Positions 18,299-27,264 are shown, numbered from the stretch's first letter. The stretch: DNA of 64,000 nt from Anaerolineales bacterium (GCA_019637755.1 JAHBVC010000001.1:682001-746000), one strand, 5' to 3'. Made by a program: numbers and translations. The notes: generated by a model not told the origin, from the sequence alone.

Positions 18299-18326
18299 AA
18301 AAAGACGGCCGGGGGCCGTCTTTTTT
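18297..18326. terminator. Bidirectional terminator between mfd and yceI-like gene
   Basis: GACGGCC/GGCCGTC around a 3-base loop is flanked by seven A and six T, so it works for both converging genes. Confidence 0.92.
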
Positions 18327-18343
18327 ATTGCCTATCTGTAGCG

Positions 18344-19084
18344 CTATTGTACCAGCGCTACGAACTCAAGCTCGAGGATTACGGTTTCCTCCACCGAAGC
18401 CACGCCAGGCGCGTTCGGGATCACCAGGTCGTAGCTGGCCCGGTTGATGGTGGTGCTGGCCAGGCCGCTGATGCGGTTCTCCGATTCGACCGTCACGCTG
18501 ACATCAAAGGTGACCGGGGTGGTGATGTCACGAATGGTCAAGTCGCCGCTGATCTGAAAGCTGAAGCTATCGCCAACCGCAATGCTGGCTGGCAGCCCGC
18601 TATAGGTGTGCGGCACAAAAGTCACCAATTCGTAGCGATCGGTCTGCAGGATGAAGTTCTGGATGGCCCGGTTGCGGCTACCGCTATCGGTAAGGAAGGT
18701 GCGCGCATTGACCTGTACGGTGCCCAACTGCACGCCCGCCGGGCTGGCCGGGTCGATCAGGATCTGGGCGGCCACCGCATTGGTCACGCCCACCACCGTC
18801 TTGTCGGCGCCATTGAGCACCTCGTTGATGATAAAGCGCGCCTGGCTTTCATCGGCGGCAAGCTCAAAAACGAGGCTGCCTTCGGCCACCGCGGGCTGGC
18901 CGCCGGCAGCCGCGCTGGGTTGCGTCTCGGCGGCCTGCACCTGCGGCGAAACCAACACCGGGATGGCGGTAAGCTCACCGCTCGGCGCGGCCGAGGGGCG
19001 CAACACATAGACAGCCAATGCGCCAAAGAATATCAGCGCACCCACGGCCATAGCAGCAATCACAATTGTTGTTCGACGATTCAT
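18344..19084 (-). CDS. YceI-family lipid-binding-like protein, membrane anchored
   Basis: The 246-residue protein has an N-terminal transmembrane anchor (about 8-32), a low-complexity linker and a YceI beta-barrel: SLVFELAADESQARFIINEVL, then RTFLTDSGSRNRAIQNFIL with the family's conserved Asp/Arg pattern, and repeated strands to the C terminus. YceI proteins bind isoprenoid or other amphiphiles outside the cytoplasm. The start at 19084 is preferred because GGGAG lies upstream and the residues before it are not part of the signal. It has its own transcript bounded by terminators on both sides. Confidence 0.85.
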   Translation of the reverse strand: MNRRTTIVIAAMAVGALIFFGALAVYVLRPSAAPSGELTAIPVLVSPQVQAAETQPSAAAGGQPAVAEGSLVFELAADESQARFIINEVLNGADKTVVGVTNAVAAQILIDPASPAGVQLGTVQVNARTFLTDSGSRNRAIQNFILQTDRYELVTFVPHTYSGLPASIAVGDSFSFQISGDLTIRDITTPVTFDVSVTVESENRISGLASTTINRASYDLVIPNAPGVASVEETVILELEFVALVQ

Positions 19085-19144
19085 GTTTCTCCCAATGATC
19101 ATTTAGTGGCCTGACTATACAGGCCCTGGATTAAGCCCTTATGA

Positions 19145-19173
19145 AGAAAGCGCCCTTTTAAGGGGCGCTTTCT
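19145..19173 (-). terminator. Terminator between the SDR and yceI-like genes
   Basis: AGAAAGCGCCC and GGGCGCTTTCT surround a short AT-rich loop, just beyond the SDR stop on the minus strand. The trailing T-tract is short. Confidence 0.7.
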
Positions 19174-19198
19174 GTGAATCCACTGTGAATGCTGCTTT

Positions 19199-20002
19199 TT
19201 ACTTCGGCAGCATGCCCTTCATTTGCTTCTGGATGAAGTGCGTGGCGCCGCGCGGATTGAACTTGTACAGAATGTTCATCAAAGCGGCATCCTTGCCAAT
19301 ATAGGCTTGGAATTTGTTCTTCTCAATGGCGCCGATGATGGTTTGGGCGGCCACCTCAGGCGAGGTCATCGGCAGCTTGGAGTCACCTGCCTCCTCGGCA
19401 CCGAGGTTGCCCACGCCGGAATTCTTGGTGATGTTGGTGGCAATCGCCCCAGGGAATACCACCGAGACGTTGACTTGCGTATCCAGCAGTTCCGCATACA
19501 AGCCTTCGGTCAGCAACTTCACGGCCGCTTTCGAGGCTCCGTAGAGCGTCTGGCCCGGGAAGGGGAAGAAGCCACCCATGCTGGACACATTGACGATGTG
19601 CGCTTCGGGGCGCTTGAGCAGCTCGGGCAGGAAGGTTTTGACCATGTAGATGGTGCCGTACAGGTTGATGTTGAGCACACGCTCAATGGCACCGTAGTCT
19701 AGGTCCTGCAGAGGAATAAAGGGCTGGATGATACCGGCATTGTTGACGACACCATCCACCACGCCGTGCGCCTCAACCACCGCGGGGCGCAGCGCTTCGA
19801 TCTGCTGGCGGTTTGAGATATCGACCACATGCGTGGAGAGCGAAGTGCCCGCGTTGGCCAGGCTAGCGGTTTCCTTCAGGTTGGCCTCGTTAATGTCTAC
19901 CGCAGCCACCTTGGCGCCGCCTTTGAGCATGGCCAAGGTGAGGGAGCGCCCAATACCGCTGCCCGCCCCCGTTACGACAAACACTTTGCCTTGAATTTTC
20001 AT
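19199..20002 (-). CDS. Short-chain dehydrogenase/reductase
   Basis: A 267-residue classical SDR. TGAGSGIG (about 11-18) binds the nucleotide, VDIN after the second strand suggests NAD preference through Asp, NNAGII is the stabilising motif, and the catalytic Ser (VSSMGG) and YGASK follow. The C-terminal extension with a hydrophobic LMNILYKFNPRG stretch suggests a membrane-near or lipid substrate, an inference only. AAGGAG lies 8 bases before the ATG at 20002. Substrate unknown. Confidence 0.88.
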   Translation of the reverse strand: MKIQGKVFVVTGAGSGIGRSLTLAMLKGGAKVAAVDINEANLKETASLANAGTSLSTHVVDISNRQQIEALRPAVVEAHGVVDGVVNNAGIIQPFIPLQDLDYGAIERVLNINLYGTIYMVKTFLPELLKRPEAHIVNVSSMGGFFPFPGQTLYGASKAAVKLLTEGLYAELLDTQVNVSVVFPGAIATNITKNSGVGNLGAEEAGDSKLPMTSPEVAAQTIIGAIEKNKFQAYIGKDAALMNILYKFNPRGATHFIQKQMKGMLPK

Positions 20003-20083
20003 AGTTGTCTCCTTGTTGAAAGTATAGAAGGCCGCCCTGCACACTTGTAGGGGCAAATGTAACTGTTTTTTGGGCAGGATAGG

Positions 20084-20575
20084 TTAGCTGGGGAGTTGAG
20101 CGAGCAGGGTGGCGATGATGTCATCCGCCGGCAAGAGCGCATCCACCACGATGGCGTCACTAGGCTCTTCAAGTGCATCAAACTGGCTTTGCAGCAGGCT
20201 GGCGGGCATGAAGTGGGTGCGGCGGCCCTCTACGCGCTGGCGCAACCGCTCTGGGCTGGCCTGCAGGTAAACCAAACGCAGCTGCACCCCACCCTGCTGC
20301 AGTTGTTGGCGGTAGGCTGCTTTCAAGGCTGAGCAGGCCAGCACCACCGCCTGGCCGCGGGCGTGGTGCTCTTGCAGTGCCTGATTCAATGCCGCCAGCC
20401 ACGGGGCACGGTCGGCATCCGTCAGCGCGTGGCCGCTTTGCATTTTGGCAATATTGTCTGCGGGGTGGAAGTTATCGCCTTCCAAGAATGGCAGCCCGCA
20501 CGCCTGAGCCAGCGCGCGCCCAATGTGGCTCTTGCCCGCGCCAGACACGCCCATCACCACGATGCTGCGCGTCAT
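20084..20575 (-). CDS. gntK: Gluconokinase
   Basis: A 163-residue kinase of the GntK/IdnK type that phosphorylates gluconate to 6-phosphogluconate. The P-loop is GVSGAGKS (about 8-15); FLEGDNFHPADNIAKM (about 33-48) and the LACSALKAAYRQQL region are diagnostic of gluconokinases among small P-loop kinases. The start codon overlaps the stop of the upstream glycosyltransferase (TAATG), so it is translationally coupled. No gluconate transporter is nearby. Confidence 0.92.
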   Translation of the reverse strand: MTRSIVVMGVSGAGKSHIGRALAQACGLPFLEGDNFHPADNIAKMQSGHALTDADRAPWLAALNQALQEHHARGQAVVLACSALKAAYRQQLQQGGVQLRLVYLQASPERLRQRVEGRRTHFMPASLLQSQFDALEEPSDAIVVDALLPADDIIATLLAQLPS

Positions 20576-21537
20576 TACGAAGCCCGGCTGAAACGCAAAC
20601 GGCGCAGCGTGTCCGCCAAGGCGGCGCGTACGCCGCGCGGCATCAGGCTGGCGGCCAAGGTGAGCCAAGCCGCCGGCGCCCACGGGCGCAGCCCGATGGC
20701 GCTGCGCAGGTGTTGGCGCGCAATGCCAATTTCGGCGCGCCCGCCCTCGCCCAGCAGGTTCTGGGCTACGGAGATGTACATGGCGGCCAGCGCCTGGCGG
20801 CGGGTGGCGGCGGATAGCGCCGGGTCATCGGCAAAGGCTTTTTCCAGCATGATGCGGAAGTGCGCCGCAGACTGGGTTTTATCGCTGGACATGCTGCTGA
20901 CCTGCTGGCGGATACGCACCAGGCTGGCCGGCACGATGTAAAAAGCATAATGCCGCGCCACGCGCCGCCACATATCTAGATCTTCAGCGTAGCGCAGGCT
21001 TTCATCAAAGCCGCCGATGACATCGAAGACTTCACGGCGCAGCATGACACACGGGGTGGCCATGAGCATGCGCCAATACGAAAGGATGGCGGGATAGAGC
21101 TGGCCTTGGAACCAATCCGGCTTGCGCAAGCCGAGATTGGCTTCTTGCTCACTAAACTTGGTAAACCAACAGTGCACCAGCATGGCATCGGGGTGCGCGT
21201 CCAGATAAGCGGCCTGCTGGGCAAGCTTGCCCGGCTCATAGAGATCGTCATCATCCAGGAAGGTGATGTAGGCGCCGCGTGCCTCGCGGATGCCGTGATT
21301 GCGCGCCGCGGAGAGCCCAGCATTAGCCTGGCGCACATAGCGGATGCGGCCCGCGGCGACCAACGGCTGCAAGGCCGCGGCGGTGTCATCCGGCGAGCCA
21401 TCATCCACCACGATGCACTCAAAGTCTGTGAAGGTTTGCGCCAGCACGCTGGCAATCGCCTGCTGCACCATCGCCGCCCGGTTGTAGGTGGGGATGATGA
21501 CACTGACCAAGGGGGGCGTGGCGGTGGAAGGAGGCAT
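20575..21537 (-). CDS. Family 2 glycosyltransferase
   Basis: A 320-residue GT-A enzyme: SVIIPTYNRAAMVQQAI, the UDP-binding VVDDGSPDDT and the metal-binding FLDDDDLYEPGKL. The C-terminal third (helical, Arg-rich) probably binds the acceptor. It may act in cell-surface glycan assembly. The start at 21537 is chosen because TAGAAT ends 7 bases upstream; the ATG at 21546 lies inside that hexamer. It shares a stop/start overlap with gntK. Confidence 0.88.
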   Translation of the reverse strand: MPPSTATPPLVSVIIPTYNRAAMVQQAIASVLAQTFTDFECIVVDDGSPDDTAAALQPLVAAGRIRYVRQANAGLSAARNHGIREARGAYITFLDDDDLYEPGKLAQQAAYLDAHPDAMLVHCWFTKFSEQEANLGLRKPDWFQGQLYPAILSYWRMLMATPCVMLRREVFDVIGGFDESLRYAEDLDMWRRVARHYAFYIVPASLVRIRQQVSSMSSDKTQSAAHFRIMLEKAFADDPALSAATRRQALAAMYISVAQNLLGEGGRAEIGIARQHLRSAIGLRPWAPAAWLTLAASLMPRGVRAALADTLRRLRFSRAS

Positions 21538-21544
21538 ACGGCTC

Positions 21545-21550
21545 ATTCTA
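21545..21550 (-). promoter_or_regulatory. -10 element TAGAAT, leaderless glycosyltransferase
   Basis: On the minus strand TAGAAT ends 7 bases before the ATG at 21537. The alternative ATG at 21546 overlaps the hexamer itself. Confidence 0.6.
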
Positions 21551-21578
21551 TATGCAGAATCTACTACAGCTGCTTAAA

Positions 21579-21608
21579 GCAAAAAGCCAGTGGCTACCGG
21601 CTTTTTGC
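21579..21608 (-). terminator. Terminator downstream of tRNA-fMet
   Basis: GCAAAAAGCC and GGCTTTTTGC form a 10-bp stem around a 10-base loop, 19 bases beyond the tRNA 3' end on the minus strand. Confidence 0.85.
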
Positions 21609-21626
21609 GCACAATATGGTTTTGAG

Positions 21627-21698
21627 TAGCGGGGCCAGGACTCGAACCTGGGACCTTCGGGTTATGAGCCCGACGAGCTGCCACTGCTCCACCCCGCG
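21627..21698 (-). tRNA. tRNA-Met (CAT), probable initiator
   Basis: The minus strand folds as a standard cloverleaf: acceptor CGCGGGG/CCCCGCT, anticodon stem TCGGG/CCCGA with loop CTCATAA, and T-arm CCAGG-TTCGAGT-CCTGG. The unpaired C1-T72 end and the three G-C pairs next to the anticodon loop are hallmarks of initiator tRNA. CCA is not encoded. Confidence 0.93.
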
Positions 21699-21733
21699 AT
21701 GAACAGAGATGATACCGCTTGCGCGCGGCAACG

Positions 21734-22120
21734 TCAAGGCCCACGATAAAAAAACCAGTTCCACCAGGTTTCGAAATTGCTGGCCGAGGAAGAGAATTGC
21801 GCCTCCGGCGTAACGGGCTGCGGCGTGAAATCGGCGGGTGGCAAAGGGATCACCGGGAAATCACCGGGCCGTGCCCAGCGCCCGTTTTCACGCGCCCACT
21901 GCTCCACCGCCGCATCGGAGTTGGCAAAGGCAATGCGCTCTTGCAGATATTGCTCGGTGGCCGCCAACTCGGTGATGTAGCCGCGCTCGCGTTCCAGTTG
22001 CTCGGTCAGGCGCGAGTATTCGGCGATGCGGCGGCTAAAGCCGAACAGCACGATAAACAGGGCGAGGATGCCCACGCCCAGCGCTACGCGCCGGGTTGTG
22101 CCATCAAGGGGAGGCAGCAT
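21734..22120 (-). CDS. FtsB/DivIC-like septum formation initiator protein
   Basis: A 128-residue single-pass protein: one N-terminal helix (about 10-28), then a coiled coil (RLTEQLERERGYITELAAT, about 36-60) and a short globular part with WARENGRWARPGDFPVIPL. That layout and the AREN-x3-RPGD element are those of FtsB/DivIC cell-division proteins, which bridge FtsL and FtsQ at the septum. The Pro-rich tail is longer than usual. TACACT immediately before the ATG suggests a leaderless mRNA. Confidence 0.82.
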   Translation of the reverse strand: MLPPLDGTTRRVALGVGILALFIVLFGFSRRIAEYSRLTEQLERERGYITELAATEQYLQERIAFANSDAAVEQWARENGRWARPGDFPVIPLPPADFTPQPVTPEAQFSSSASNFETWWNWFFYRGP

Positions 22121-22126
22121 GAGTGC

Positions 22127-22132
22127 AGTGTA
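22127..22132 (-). promoter_or_regulatory. -10 element TACACT, leaderless FtsB-like gene
   Basis: On the minus strand TACACT ends 6 bases before the ATG at 22120; no ribosome site is present. Confidence 0.55.
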
Positions 22133-22158
22133 CCCACTGGGTGCAGCACATGCAAGCG

Positions 22159-23208
22159 CTAGGGCGCGCCGGCCGCGCTGGATTCTGGCGAGCTAAGCGC
22201 TTGCAGCAAAATGCGGCGCACGCGCTCGGCATTGGGGATGAGCACGGCGCTGCCCACACTGTTGCGGAACGGGGTGACATCATCCGGCCCTACTGAGTAG
22301 CGCTGGATCGCCTGCGTGTCGCGCACGGCGCTGGCCACCGGCACCCAGCCGAGGATCTGCGCCAGGCCAATGTTGGTTTGCACCATATCTTTGTATTGCG
22401 TATGCAGCTCAGGAATGCGCGTGAGCGCGTTGAGGCTGACCAGGCGCTCGAAGATCGCCGCGATCATTTCCTGATGGCGGCGGCCGCGATCGTAGTCACT
22501 GGTGGTGCCGCGTGAGCGCACGTACCACAGGGCGGTTTCGCCATCCATGTGCACGCGCCCCGAGGGCACGCTGTAATCGCCGGGGCCTTCACGTTCATCC
22601 CACAGGGCGCGGCCCACTTGCACATCCACGCCACCCAGGGTGTCGATCATGCGCTCAAAGCCACTGAAGTTGATCAAAATGTAATAGTCGGGCTTGACGC
22701 CAAAATTGTAGGCGAAGGTATTCGCCATCATCTCAAAGCCACCGCGCTGCATGCCGGCATTGATGCGCGTGATACGCCAGCCCGGGTGATAGACGTAGAG
22801 ATCACGCGGGAAGGAGGTGAGCGTAACAGTCTTATCGGCGCTGTTGATGGTGAGCAACTCGATCACATCTGTACGAAAGCCGCCGTCACTGGGGCGCTGA
22901 TCACTGCCCAGGATGAGGATATTGATCTGGCCTTCCGGTTGGGGCAGCTTGCCCATCTGCGGCGGGATCTCGATATCTGAGGCCTCGGTGGGGCCAGGGA
23001 AATCACCAAAGCCCACATCCTCCAGGTGCGGCTCGGCCTCGCCGCCTTTATCCACCCAGGGAGTGGGCAGCTCGCCAGCCGGGCCAGCCGGCAGGAACGG
23101 CGTGGGCGTGGGGGTGCCCAAGGCCGCCGTGGCGGTGGCGCGGCCGGGGGCGCAGGCGCCGAGCAGCAGCGCGGGCAGAAGCAGGAAGGAGAGCCAGGCA
23201 GATTTCAT
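22159..23208 (-). CDS. LytR-CpsA-Psr (LCP) family lipoprotein
   Basis: A 349-residue exported protein. A signal peptide ends in the lipobox LLGAC, so it should be lipid-anchored rather than held by the usual N-terminal helix. The LCP domain begins near residue 93: INILILGSDQRP, FRTDVIELLTI, TLTSFPRDLYV (the pyrophosphate-binding Arg), INAGMQRGG, LINFSGFERMIDTLGGVDV, LWYVRSRGTTSDYDRGRRHQE. LCP enzymes transfer glycopolymers from lipid carriers to the wall or other acceptors. It sits next to the FtsB-like gene, consistent with envelope work. Start at 23208 places the signal peptide at the N terminus. Confidence 0.9.
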   Translation of the reverse strand: MKSAWLSFLLLPALLLGACAPGRATATAALGTPTPTPFLPAGPAGELPTPWVDKGGEAEPHLEDVGFGDFPGPTEASDIEIPPQMGKLPQPEGQINILILGSDQRPSDGGFRTDVIELLTINSADKTVTLTSFPRDLYVYHPGWRITRINAGMQRGGFEMMANTFAYNFGVKPDYYILINFSGFERMIDTLGGVDVQVGRALWDEREGPGDYSVPSGRVHMDGETALWYVRSRGTTSDYDRGRRHQEMIAAIFERLVSLNALTRIPELHTQYKDMVQTNIGLAQILGWVPVASAVRDTQAIQRYSVGPDDVTPFRNSVGSAVLIPNAERVRRILLQALSSPESSAAGAP

Positions 23209-23310
23209 GTGTATCCGTGGGTGCAAGAGTTGTGCCGCCACACGGCACTAGCATAGCCGTTTTTGACGGCCACTGAGTTAACGTTGCATGATGTGATTTG
23301 TTCCTGAGTA

Positions 23311-25800
23311 CTAGGCCGCCGGAGCCAGCGGCAGCAACACACTGAAGGTAGCGCCGGCGCCAGGCTGGCTTTCGACCCAGATGCGGCCACCCAGCGCCTT
23401 GGTGAGCGTCTCGGCGATCGTGAGGCCTACGCCGCTATCGCCCACCCCGGGGATAACGGGATTTTGGGCGCGGTAGACGCGCGAGAAGACGCGCGGCAGA
23501 GCTTCCTCAGGAATGCCGCCACCGCTATCGCTGACCTGGACGAGGATGTATTCGCCCAGATCCGCCTGGGTCTGCTGGGCGGCCCGCAAACTGATGGCGC
23601 CGCCAGCGGGGGTGGCGGCATCCGCGTTTTGCAACAGATGGTAAAGCACTTGCTGCAGCGCGTCGCGATCTGTGTTGAGCGCCGGCAATTGGCGCGGCAA
23701 ATCCACGCGCAATGCGATCTGCTTTTCCTGCAGGGGTTGGCGCAAGAGGCGAATGGCATCATCGATCACGCTGCCCAGGTCCACCAGGCTGCGCGGCACC
23801 GAGGCACCTTCAGGATCCAGCGCAGCCACGCGGATCAGGTTGTCGATCAGCAGGTTCATGCGTTCGGTGGAGCTACGCACGCGTTCAAGGAACTTACGTT
23901 GTAGCGCGCCCAGCAGGCCAACGGACTCGCCGAGCAACAAATCGGTGTAGCCCATCACCGAGGAGAGCGGCTGGCGCAACTCCTGTGCGATGGAGGTGAC
24001 CAGCTCGACTTGCTCGGCGGGGATCTGGGCGCCAGGCTGCTGCTGCACCGTATCCACAATGGCTTGCTGGGCCGTCTCCAGGCGCGCCTGCAAAGCAGCC
24101 ACCTCTTCGAGCGCCAGGCGCAGCTCTTCTTTGGCCTGCTCAGCGCTGACTTCACTGGGCGTGGCAGGCGGCGTGGTGGCGGGTGACGCCGCGGGAGCCT
24201 GCAGCTCGGCCAGGGATTGTTTCAGGCGCTGGTTCTCGTGTAGCAGCGTACTCCAGGGTTGGTCTGCTGCGCTGTGCGCTGCGTCGGCGTGGGGGTCTTG
24301 CAGGGTATCGATATGCGCCAGCAGGCGCTCCACATCGGCGCGGTAGCGCGCGTTCTCGGCCTGCACACTTTCCAGCTCGGCGCGGGTTTGCTCTAGCTCC
24401 TGCGTGAACGGCGTAGCCACCGTGGGCCGGTCCACCACGCCGAGCGCCGTGGCAAGCTGCGCGCCGAGGGTTTGGGCGCGTTGTTCGAGCAGCAGCTCAT
24501 CGCCGGCCTGCCAGCCTGCATCCGTGTGCAGTGCCAGCGCAGCCCACTGGCGCAAGTCTTGCGGATAATCAAAGGGCACCAGCAGCAAATTGGCGGGGAA
24601 GGACAAGCGCAAGGCCTGCGACAGCGCAGTCAGCTCTTGCGGAGCATCTTCGGTTTGCAGGCGCAGGCTGCGGCGGCGCTGCAAGGCGGAAGCGATGCGC
24701 GGCACCTCAGGCAGGGCGAGACGCAATGGTGCTACCGCGGCGGAGCGCAGCACGTTGTAGCCATATTCAAATTCCAACTGGAGTTGGGCATCGTTGTAGG
24801 TAGCCAGCACACAAATCTCGGCACCCAGCTGCCCCGCCAGCTCGGCGGCCAATTCATCCGCGGGGTTGAGTTCAACGATCGGGGTAGCTTCTGCCATATC
24901 GTCCTGCGCCACAAAGGCCGGTGTGGCCGCGGGCGGTTCGGCATCGTACGAATCATCGTATAGCGGATCGTGCGGCTCGCTTTCGCTATGCGGCGAGAGG
25001 TCAAAATAGCCCGGCAGCTCTTCTTCCAGCTCCTCGGCGGTTTGCCATTCTTCTTCCGGCTCGTCTAGTGCTGCGGCGTCCTCATTCAGCAACTCCAGCA
25101 GCTCGTTGGGCGCATCGGCGCTGTCTTCGGCATCCAGATCCGCTTCCGCTGGGATTGCCGGCGTGCTAGGCAGTGTGAACAGCAGCGGCAGAGCCAGCAA
25201 GGCGCCCGTCTGCACCAGCAGCGGCAAGTTGCCGTAAGGCTCGGCCAGGAAGACGTGCGCCACCTGCGCCAGTAGCAGCAGCGCCATGTGCAGCAGGCCG
25301 CGGCGGCGGCCAGGGGCGCTGGTGGCGCGGGCGATCTGGAACAGGCCCAGCAGCGCCAGCAAGCCGCTGGCGGCGCTCCAGGCGTAATCGCTATCGGTGT
25401 AATTGAAGCTGCTGCCGGCTGGTACCGGCAACCACAGCAAGAGGATCAAGCCGGTGAAGATCAGTACGCCAGAAATTTGCAGGCCAAACAGGAAGCTGCG
25501 GCGCGGCGCGGCGGCATCCGCTGGTTGCCACAGCATCGCCACCGCCACCAGCGCCAGCGCCAGCATGCCGCGCTGCAGCGGCGCACTGGCCGCCTGGGCC
25601 AGCGGCAGCCCCCACCACGCCAGGCCATGCACCAACAGGGCCAGCAGATGGGCCGCCATGAGCAGGATCAGCCCATTACGCATGCGGGCTGGGCGCACGG
25701 CCGCACGGCTGTACAGCCACAGGCTGGCAGCCGAGGCCAGCAGCAGGCAGAGCAGACTGTAGAAAATACCACCCAGAGGGCTATCTAAAATGGCCAACAT
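23311..25800 (-). CDS. Membrane histidine-kinase-like protein with degenerate H-box
   Basis: An 829-residue protein: about eight hydrophobic segments in the first 230 residues, an acidic linker, a GAF-like domain (about 320-470), a coiled coil, then a dimerisation/ATPase module. The H-box reads SIAQELRQPLSSVMGY, with Gln where the phospho-acceptor His normally stands. The ATP-binding domain looks intact: LLQNADAA (N box), VSDSGGGIP (G1), GVGLTI (G2). It may be a pseudokinase, a phosphatase or a partner in a heterodimer. No response regulator is adjacent. A TATAAT lies 12 bases before the ATG at 25800. Confidence 0.82.
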   Translation of the reverse strand: MLAILDSPLGGIFYSLLCLLLASAASLWLYSRAAVRPARMRNGLILLMAAHLLALLVHGLAWWGLPLAQAASAPLQRGMLALALVAVAMLWQPADAAAPRRSFLFGLQISGVLIFTGLILLLWLPVPAGSSFNYTDSDYAWSAASGLLALLGLFQIARATSAPGRRRGLLHMALLLLAQVAHVFLAEPYGNLPLLVQTGALLALPLLFTLPSTPAIPAEADLDAEDSADAPNELLELLNEDAAALDEPEEEWQTAEELEEELPGYFDLSPHSESEPHDPLYDDSYDAEPPAATPAFVAQDDMAEATPIVELNPADELAAELAGQLGAEICVLATYNDAQLQLEFEYGYNVLRSAAVAPLRLALPEVPRIASALQRRRSLRLQTEDAPQELTALSQALRLSFPANLLLVPFDYPQDLRQWAALALHTDAGWQAGDELLLEQRAQTLGAQLATALGVVDRPTVATPFTQELEQTRAELESVQAENARYRADVERLLAHIDTLQDPHADAAHSAADQPWSTLLHENQRLKQSLAELQAPAASPATTPPATPSEVSAEQAKEELRLALEEVAALQARLETAQQAIVDTVQQQPGAQIPAEQVELVTSIAQELRQPLSSVMGYTDLLLGESVGLLGALQRKFLERVRSSTERMNLLIDNLIRVAALDPEGASVPRSLVDLGSVIDDAIRLLRQPLQEKQIALRVDLPRQLPALNTDRDALQQVLYHLLQNADAATPAGGAISLRAAQQTQADLGEYILVQVSDSGGGIPEEALPRVFSRVYRAQNPVIPGVGDSGVGLTIAETLTKALGGRIWVESQPGAGATFSVLLPLAPAA

Positions 25801-25866
25801 GTGAATACTGCGATTATAAATGAGGGCGCAGGGCTGCGCAGCCAGCGCGGGCAAACCAGTTGGCCG

Positions 25867-25894
25867 TTGACACGGCGCAGTTTCCAGTTAGAAT
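25867..25894 (+). promoter_or_regulatory. Promoter of tRNA-Leu
   Basis: TTGACA (25867-25872) and TAGAAT (25889-25894) are 16 bases apart and would start transcription about 20 bases before the tRNA. Confidence 0.8.
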
Positions 25895-25922
25895 ACGGCC
25901 TCAGTCCGCAAGCAGGATTTAT

Positions 25923-26009
<87 letters not shown>

Positions 26010-26013
26010 AAGT

Positions 26014-26043
26014 AAAACAGCCAGGCAATTGCCTGGCTGTTTT
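26014..26043. terminator. Bidirectional terminator after tRNA-Leu
   Basis: AAAACAGCCAGGCAA is followed at once by its exact complement ending in TTTT. It serves both the tRNA and the converging membrane protein gene. Confidence 0.92.
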
Positions 26044-26064
26044 GATTCTGCATCCGTGCGGCGC

Positions 26065-26400
26065 CTAGCCGCCAATGTACTTGATGTAATCGAAGTAGGC
26101 CGAGATGACGATGAAAGGCACGAAAATGGCGGCGATGAGCAGATAGCGCTTGCGCCAGTTGGTGTTCCACAAGGTGACCAGGTTGTAGCCGATGACGCCG
26201 ATAGCCAACACCCCTGCGCCGATATTGACCAGCGGTGAGAAGGTATCGCCCCAGCCGAGCAGCGGCACGAGCAGCGGCACGATGATGTATTGCAACGTGC
26301 AGCGAATGGCGGTGAGGATAATGGGGATGCCGAGCACGGTGCTGCCGTAGGCAGCCAGCGGCGGAGTTTCGGTGCTGAGGGTTTCTTGCTTGGTGGCCAT
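26065..26400 (-). CDS. Small polytopic membrane protein
   Basis: A 111-residue protein with three to four hydrophobic segments (about 19-42, 55-77 and 86-104). No family is recognised. The TATAAT ending 6 bases before the ATG and the shared terminator at its end support it as a single-gene transcript. Function unknown. Confidence 0.65.
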   Translation of the reverse strand: MATKQETLSTETPPLAAYGSTVLGIPIILTAIRCTLQYIIVPLLVPLLGWGDTFSPLVNIGAGVLAIGVIGYNLVTLWNTNWRKRYLLIAAIFVPFIVISAYFDYIKYIGG

Positions 26401-26406
26401 GGGTCA

Positions 26407-26412
26407 ATTATA
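26407..26412 (-). promoter_or_regulatory. -10 element TATAAT, leaderless membrane protein gene
   Basis: A perfect TATAAT on the minus strand ends 6 bases before the ATG at 26400. Confidence 0.65.
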
Positions 26413-26647
26413 GACCCTGTTTTTTACGCCCCTTCTCTTTTTATTTCTTAGGGGCTCCACCCCTATGACCCCGCAGGGTGAACCAAAGTTGGTTCCCCCT
26501 GACCCCCTCCGCAAAGCGTTCGGCCCGGGTTGTGCAACCCTAGGCAACTTCTGAGGGTCCTGCGCCGCAAGTTGTGATGACTTGCAATTGACTTGAATGA
26601 AAGGGAATGGACGCTAAGCAAAAGCCGCGCACAGCAGCGAAACCTAA
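26413..26647. other. Non-coding region with short hairpins
   Basis: The stretch has C-rich blocks and small inverted repeats, e.g. GGGTTGTGCAACCC at 26528-26541 and GAACC/GGTTC near 26477-26495. I see no gene; it separates the membrane protein promoter from the repeat array. Confidence 0.5.
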
Positions 26648-27264
26648 ACTGTGCATCCTGAGCAAAGCGAAGGATCCTTGCTGGCGAGTTATAAACACAC
26701 GCTACTTTGGAAGACGTGCTTATAAGGATTCCTCCCTTAAGCGGGTTCGGCGTGCGGGTGATGATTTCAGCACCCGGTCGGAATGACACATGGACAAAAC
26801 TAACTGTGCATCCTGAGTGAAGCGAAGGATCCTTGTGGGTCCTGTTAAAAATGATGCTGTTTCGGAAGACAGGCCTATAAGGATTCCTCCCTAGTCTGGG
26901 TTCGGCGGTCTGGTGTTGGTTTTAATACCCAGTCGGAATGACACATGGGTACAGCCTGACATTGTGTCATCCTGAGCGAAGCAAGGAATCCTTGTGGGGC
27001 CTGTTAAAAATGCACACATTTTGGAAGATATGCCTATAAGGATTCCTCCCTGAAGCGGGTTCGGCGTGCGGGTGGTGACTTAGGCACCCGGTCGGAATGA
27101 CACGTGGCATAGCCTACCATTGTGTCATCCTGAGCGAAGCGAAGGATCCTCTGCGGGCCAGTTTAAAAATGGCGCTATTTCCGAAGATAAGCCAATAAGG
27201 ATTCCTCCCTGATGTGGGTTCGGCGTGCGGGCGGTGATCTAGGCACCCGGTCGGAATGACACAT
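26648..27264. repeat. Array of four tandem palindromic repeats, about 157 bp each (family B)
   Basis: Four copies begin near 26648, 26806, 26963 and 27120. Each starts GTCATCCTGAGCGAAGCGA with AAGGATCCTT and ends AAGGATTCCTCCC...CGGTCGGAATGACAC, so its ends are inverted repeats of each other. Ends and layout resemble family A at 909-1931, but the middle sequence and unit length differ. Confidence 0.9.
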
